Below, piece by piece: positions 62,601-64,000 of a stretch of DNA of 64,000 bases. This DNA comes from Eremophila alpestris peregrina (Eukaryota; Chordata; Aves; Passeriformes; Alaudidae). The notes beneath the pieces are model-generated. The model ran no database searches and was not told the DNA's origin. It saw only the letters and a list, made by a program, of their open reading frames with translations. Numbering within the stretch: the first letter of the stretch is position 1; every line of letters begins with the position of its first letter. A program made the translations under genes and the position numbers. The stretch covers positions 13,344,520 to 13,408,519 of the forward strand of contig WMCF01000023.1 of assembly GCA_009792885.1 (NCBI GenBank), given 5' to 3'.

Positions 62601-64000
62601 ACTGGTGTATTAGAAAGTAGGGATAGGAACAACCTTTCGTGCAGGATTGACATCAGTACAGTTTCTTTCTACTGAAGTTGTGAGGGTTGTTGCTGCGGTT
62701 GGTGAGGCAGATTGTGATGTAGTTGAGGAGGCAATTGAAGGAACAGGAGTTGTCAGAGGACAAGGCCCGTAGAAGGGCTCGATCTCACATTCCTTGCTGC
62801 AAAGTGCATAAAAGTTACAGCCAGCTCTATCTGTTCTGTTGTATACCACTTCCCCTGTAGATGAAAATTGGAGGAGAAATTACAAGAATGAAAATATATA
62901 GGGAGAAAAAGCAAGAAAATATTGTGAAAATAAAAAGTGTATTAATCTTTAAAAAGTTCTATTTTTAGATGGTTTTGAGTGGTTAACTTAATTGAATAGA
63001 TTCTTAAGAGTTTATATTGCTTATAAAATTTTTATAATCATAAAATAAGACACTTACCAGGAGAAAATAAAGTTTCAAACACATGACAAAAGCATGGAGT
63101 TATTTTGCTGGATGTAATGGATGTGCTGGTGGAAGAACTGAAGGCTGAAGGAGTGCTTGTTGTAACATGATTTGATTGTGATGTTCCAGTTGAAGTTACT
63201 GTTGAGCACAAGTAATAATTTAGTTTGCATGTACAGGATTTTGATCTAATAATTTTAACATATTCAACATTCTGGCAAACCAAGTGAACTCCTTTGCTGA
63301 ATTCAAAAATTTGATGTATTCAAAAGTGGAGATTGTGGAAATTTTTTCATTATACATTGAATAACTTTGGCAAATATCTGGACTTTGGCAAATTGTATGA
63401 GATTTACCTCTAAGGTTTTCAAAAGTTTCAACTTTCTCCATTGAAGTGAGAATTAATACTATGAAGTTAACCCAGCTGTCTAGTTTCTAGATAGTAGAAA
63501 AGGGCAGATTGATTAAAAATTGGTTTATGTCTTTTAAGGAATATAAATGGTCATAGATTTGTACAATCTCAGTTTGGTTTAGAGGAAAAAGCTAATGAAC
63601 ACAAAGATGTGGATGTTGATATTAAGAAAAAGCTGGTTGTAAAATTTTAAGAAGTAGATAATGACATATTTGGGCTGACAGTGGTGACAGAGAAAATTGT
63701 TATAGCGATATTATCCACAGTAGGAGAAAAGAAAGTTCTAAGAGTTTCTGTAACACCTGAGGTACTTCCAGACTGAGGAAGAGTGGTAGTGAGCACAGGT
63801 GAGGGGCCAGTAGTGCTTCTCAATTTTATTTCACGTGAAGTGTAATCAGTGCTGGTGGTGGTAGCAATGATGGTTGTACCTTCTCTGGCTGTAGCTGTGG
63901 TGCTGGGGACAGCTGTGGTTCCAATGGTGCTTCCTATATTAACTTCAGCGATTGTAGTTGGAGATCTTGGAGATGTTGGAGCCACAGGGGAGGTTTCTCC
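56383..64000 (-). CDS. MUC5B: MUC5B-like gel-forming mucin, 3' part (partial, lacks D4)
   Basis: This is the C-terminal part of a secreted gel-forming mucin, which polymerises through disulfides into mucus. Eleven exons can be joined in phase on the - strand: 64000-63757 (open at the window edge), 63198-63058, 62854-62634, 62181-62007, 60855-60812, 59953-59831, 59731-59633, 59269-59147, 58814-58769, 58358-58247 and 56644-56383. In order they encode a Thr/Ser/Pro-rich tract, a cysteine module (PCFCHVFETLFSPGEVVYN...), a short second Ser/Thr tract, VWC-type modules, and a C-terminal cystine knot. Best recalled match is MUC5B, for example VCVINGTLY and SSMYSLEANQMEH. The place next to TOLLIP, tail to tail, fits human 11p15.5. 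The D4 von Willebrand block expected between exons 62,854-62,634 and 62,181-62,007 is missing. A different MUC5-family paralog remains possible. Confidence 0.85.
56645..58246 (-). other. MUC5B: Mucin intron with CR1 insertion
   Basis: This 1.6-kb intron is mostly filled by a CR1 copy in the same orientation as the gene (56,883-58,195). A T run lies near 56,738-56,750. Confidence 0.9.
56883..58195 (-). mobile_element. CR1 LINE, ORF2 end to 3' end
   Basis: Read on the - strand it runs from reverse-transcriptase remnants (about 58,190-57,690) through the standard CR1 3' blocks to an end at about 56,883 reading CAGTTCTATGATCACAG. ORFs on both strands here (178 codons at 56,792-57,328 and 141 codons at 57,017-57,442) are element-derived, not genes. 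Confidence 0.9.
58247..58358 (-). CDS. MUC5B: Mucin exon, start of cystine knot
   Basis: It encodes KACKPYTKETVIRHADCESP and MSYCEGTCPGSS. The acceptor is ATGAAG and the donor GTAAGT; 112 nt entering with two bases and leaving with two. Confidence 0.92.
58359..58768 (-). other. MUC5B: Mucin intron
   Basis: A 410-bp AT-rich intron with nothing else recognisable. Confidence 0.9.
58769..58814 (-). CDS. MUC5B: Mucin short exon, end of VWC-type module
   Basis: It encodes DEAEITSDGCCKICK plus one base. The GCC-x-x-C motif closes the VWC-like module. The acceptor is ACAAAG and the donor GTAAGT. Confidence 0.9.
58815..59146 (-). other. MUC5B: Mucin intron
   Basis: A 332-bp AT-rich intron with no feature. 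Confidence 0.9.
59147..59269 (-). CDS. MUC5B: Mucin exon, VWC-type cysteine module
   Basis: Forty-one codons, phase 0 at both ends, beginning VNEILPLDQCSHYKCEKIED and ending EECDP. The acceptor is TCTTAG and the donor GTAAGT. Confidence 0.92.
59270..59632 (-). other. MUC5B: Mucin intron
   Basis: A 363-bp intron with no feature. Confidence 0.9.
59633..59731 (-). CDS. MUC5B: Mucin exon, VWC module end
   Basis: Thirty-three codons, phase 0 at both ends: AYQYMVEEGECCGKCIEVAC, then KVKLSNDTVHVLN with an NDT sequon. The GECCGKC motif is the classic VWC ending. The acceptor is GAGTAG and the donor GTAAGT. Confidence 0.93.
59831..59953 (-). CDS. MUC5B: Mucin exon, VWC module core
   Basis: Forty-one codons, phase 0 at both ends: VGKSVVIDSCKKCTCSSEKD through QCETSCPL. 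The CxxCxC pattern is typical of VWC. The acceptor is TTGCAG and the donor GTGAGT. Confidence 0.93.
59954..60811 (-). other. MUC5B: Mucin intron
   Basis: An 858-bp AT-rich intron with no cysteine-rich frame and no repeat recognised. Confidence 0.85.
60812..60855 (-). CDS. MUC5B: Mucin short exon, VWC module start
   Basis: Two bases plus 14 codons: PIPDVCVINGTLYT, with an NGT sequon. The acceptor is TTTCAG and the donor GTAAGA. It corresponds to the VCSINGTLY segment I recall from human MUC5B. Confidence 0.9.
60856..62006 (-). other. MUC5B: Mucin intron (no missing cysteine exon found)
   Basis: A 1.15-kb AT-rich intron. I read it on the - strand for the short CNTSRC-type cysteine module found here in human MUC5B and saw none. 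Confidence 0.8.
62007..62181 (-). CDS. MUC5B: Mucin exon, first post-D4 cysteine module
   Basis: Fifty-eight codons plus one base, entering at phase 0: PGEEWIDECQKCVCDSLTTT through DPCCPEFEC. The acceptor is TTTCAG and the donor GTAAGT. In MUC5B and MUC2 the equivalent module follows the TIL part of the D4 assembly. Confidence 0.92.
62182..62633 (-). other. MUC5B: Mucin intron where the D4 block should be
   Basis: A 452-bp AT-rich intron with no undetermined bases. No VWD, C8 or TIL coding sequence and no GDPH motif is visible in any - strand frame. No repeat or obvious deletion scar was recognised. Confidence 0.88.
62634..62854 (-). CDS. MUC5B: Mucin exon, pre-D4 cysteine module and short Ser/Thr tract
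   Basis: Two bases plus 73 codons, leaving at phase 0: EVVYNRTDRAGCNFYALCSK, FYGPCPL, a roughly 30-residue Ser/Thr/Ala tract, then ERNCTDVNPARK. The acceptor is CTACAG. The donor is GTTGTT, usable but weaker than the others in this gene. Sequons: NRT and NCT. Confidence 0.88.
63058..63198 (-). CDS. MUC5B: Mucin exon, end of PTS domain and PCFC module
   Basis: A Thr/Ser-rich stretch leads into ITPCFCHVFETLFSP, the conserved opening of the pre-D4 module. The acceptor is CAACAG and the donor GTAAGT. It enters with two bases and leaves with one. Confidence 0.82.
63199..63756 (-). other. MUC5B: Mucin intron
   Basis: A 558-bp interval taken as intron. The frame from the PTS exon stays open to 63,647, so the exon could end later than the donor chosen. 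Confidence 0.55.
63757..64000 (-). CDS. MUC5B: Mucin PTS-domain exon (partial, runs off window)
   Basis: The open frame is rich in Thr, Ser and Pro without cysteine (for example VAPTSPRSPTTIAE and GTTIIATTTSTDYT), typical of the O-glycosylated mucin domain. No regular tandem repeat is visible in this short piece. I end it at TCAG/GTGTTA (63,757), the only GT in the stretch whose phase fits the next exon; the frame itself stays open to 63,647. The 5' part lies beyond the window. Confidence 0.65.

Noticed and set aside
63038..63283. The full open frame at the mucin PCFC exon as coding
   Set aside because: Residues before the CAACAG acceptor at 63,199 are not Ser/Thr-rich, and those after the GTAAGT donor at 63,057 break the conserved SPGEVVYN junction; only 63,058-63,198 is exon.

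Overview
The window is vertebrate nuclear DNA: spliced genes with GT-AG introns, AT-rich intergenic DNA and one strong CpG island. It is almost certainly from a bird. The interspersed repeats are mostly CR1 LINEs, several ending in the diagnostic ATTCTATG-type 3' end. There are also ERV-derived LTRs of a kind I associate with Neoaves and especially songbirds. The order-level call is from memory of repeat families and is weak; the call 'bird' is strong.

Layout. About 1-28,430 is intergenic DNA upstream of TOLLIP. By vertebrate synteny it should lie between TOLLIP and BRSK2. It holds a near-complete solo LTR, a second partial LTR of the same family, a third LTR-like piece, several degraded CR1 copies, a broken coiled-coil pseudogene, an A/T-rich block packed with homeodomain-type TAAT sites, and an isolated CpG-rich patch. 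I found no intact gene there.

About 28,430-53,100 is TOLLIP on the + strand. The six coding exons join into a 274-residue protein, the same length as the human one, with TBD, C2 and CUE regions. The CpG-island promoter has two NRF1-like sites and a YY1-like site. Intron 1 carries a reversed CR1, intron 4 an LTR-like repeat, and intron 5 two perfect inverted repeats.

About 56,240-64,000 is the 3' part of a gel-forming mucin on the - strand, running off the window's right edge. It contributes the end of the Pro/Thr/Ser domain, cysteine-rich modules, VWC-type modules and a C-terminal cystine knot. The closest recalled match is MUC5B, and the tail-to-tail order with TOLLIP matches human 11p15.5.

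The most interesting observation is in the mucin. The exon just before the D4 von Willebrand domain is joined, across a 452-bp intron, to the exon that normally follows D4. The whole D4 block, with the position of the GDPH autocleavage motif, is therefore absent here, as is a second short cysteine module. All the surrounding exons stay open and in phase. The two genes are functionally unrelated neighbours in most respects (an endosomal/innate-immune adaptor and a secreted mucus polymer), although both matter at mucosal surfaces.
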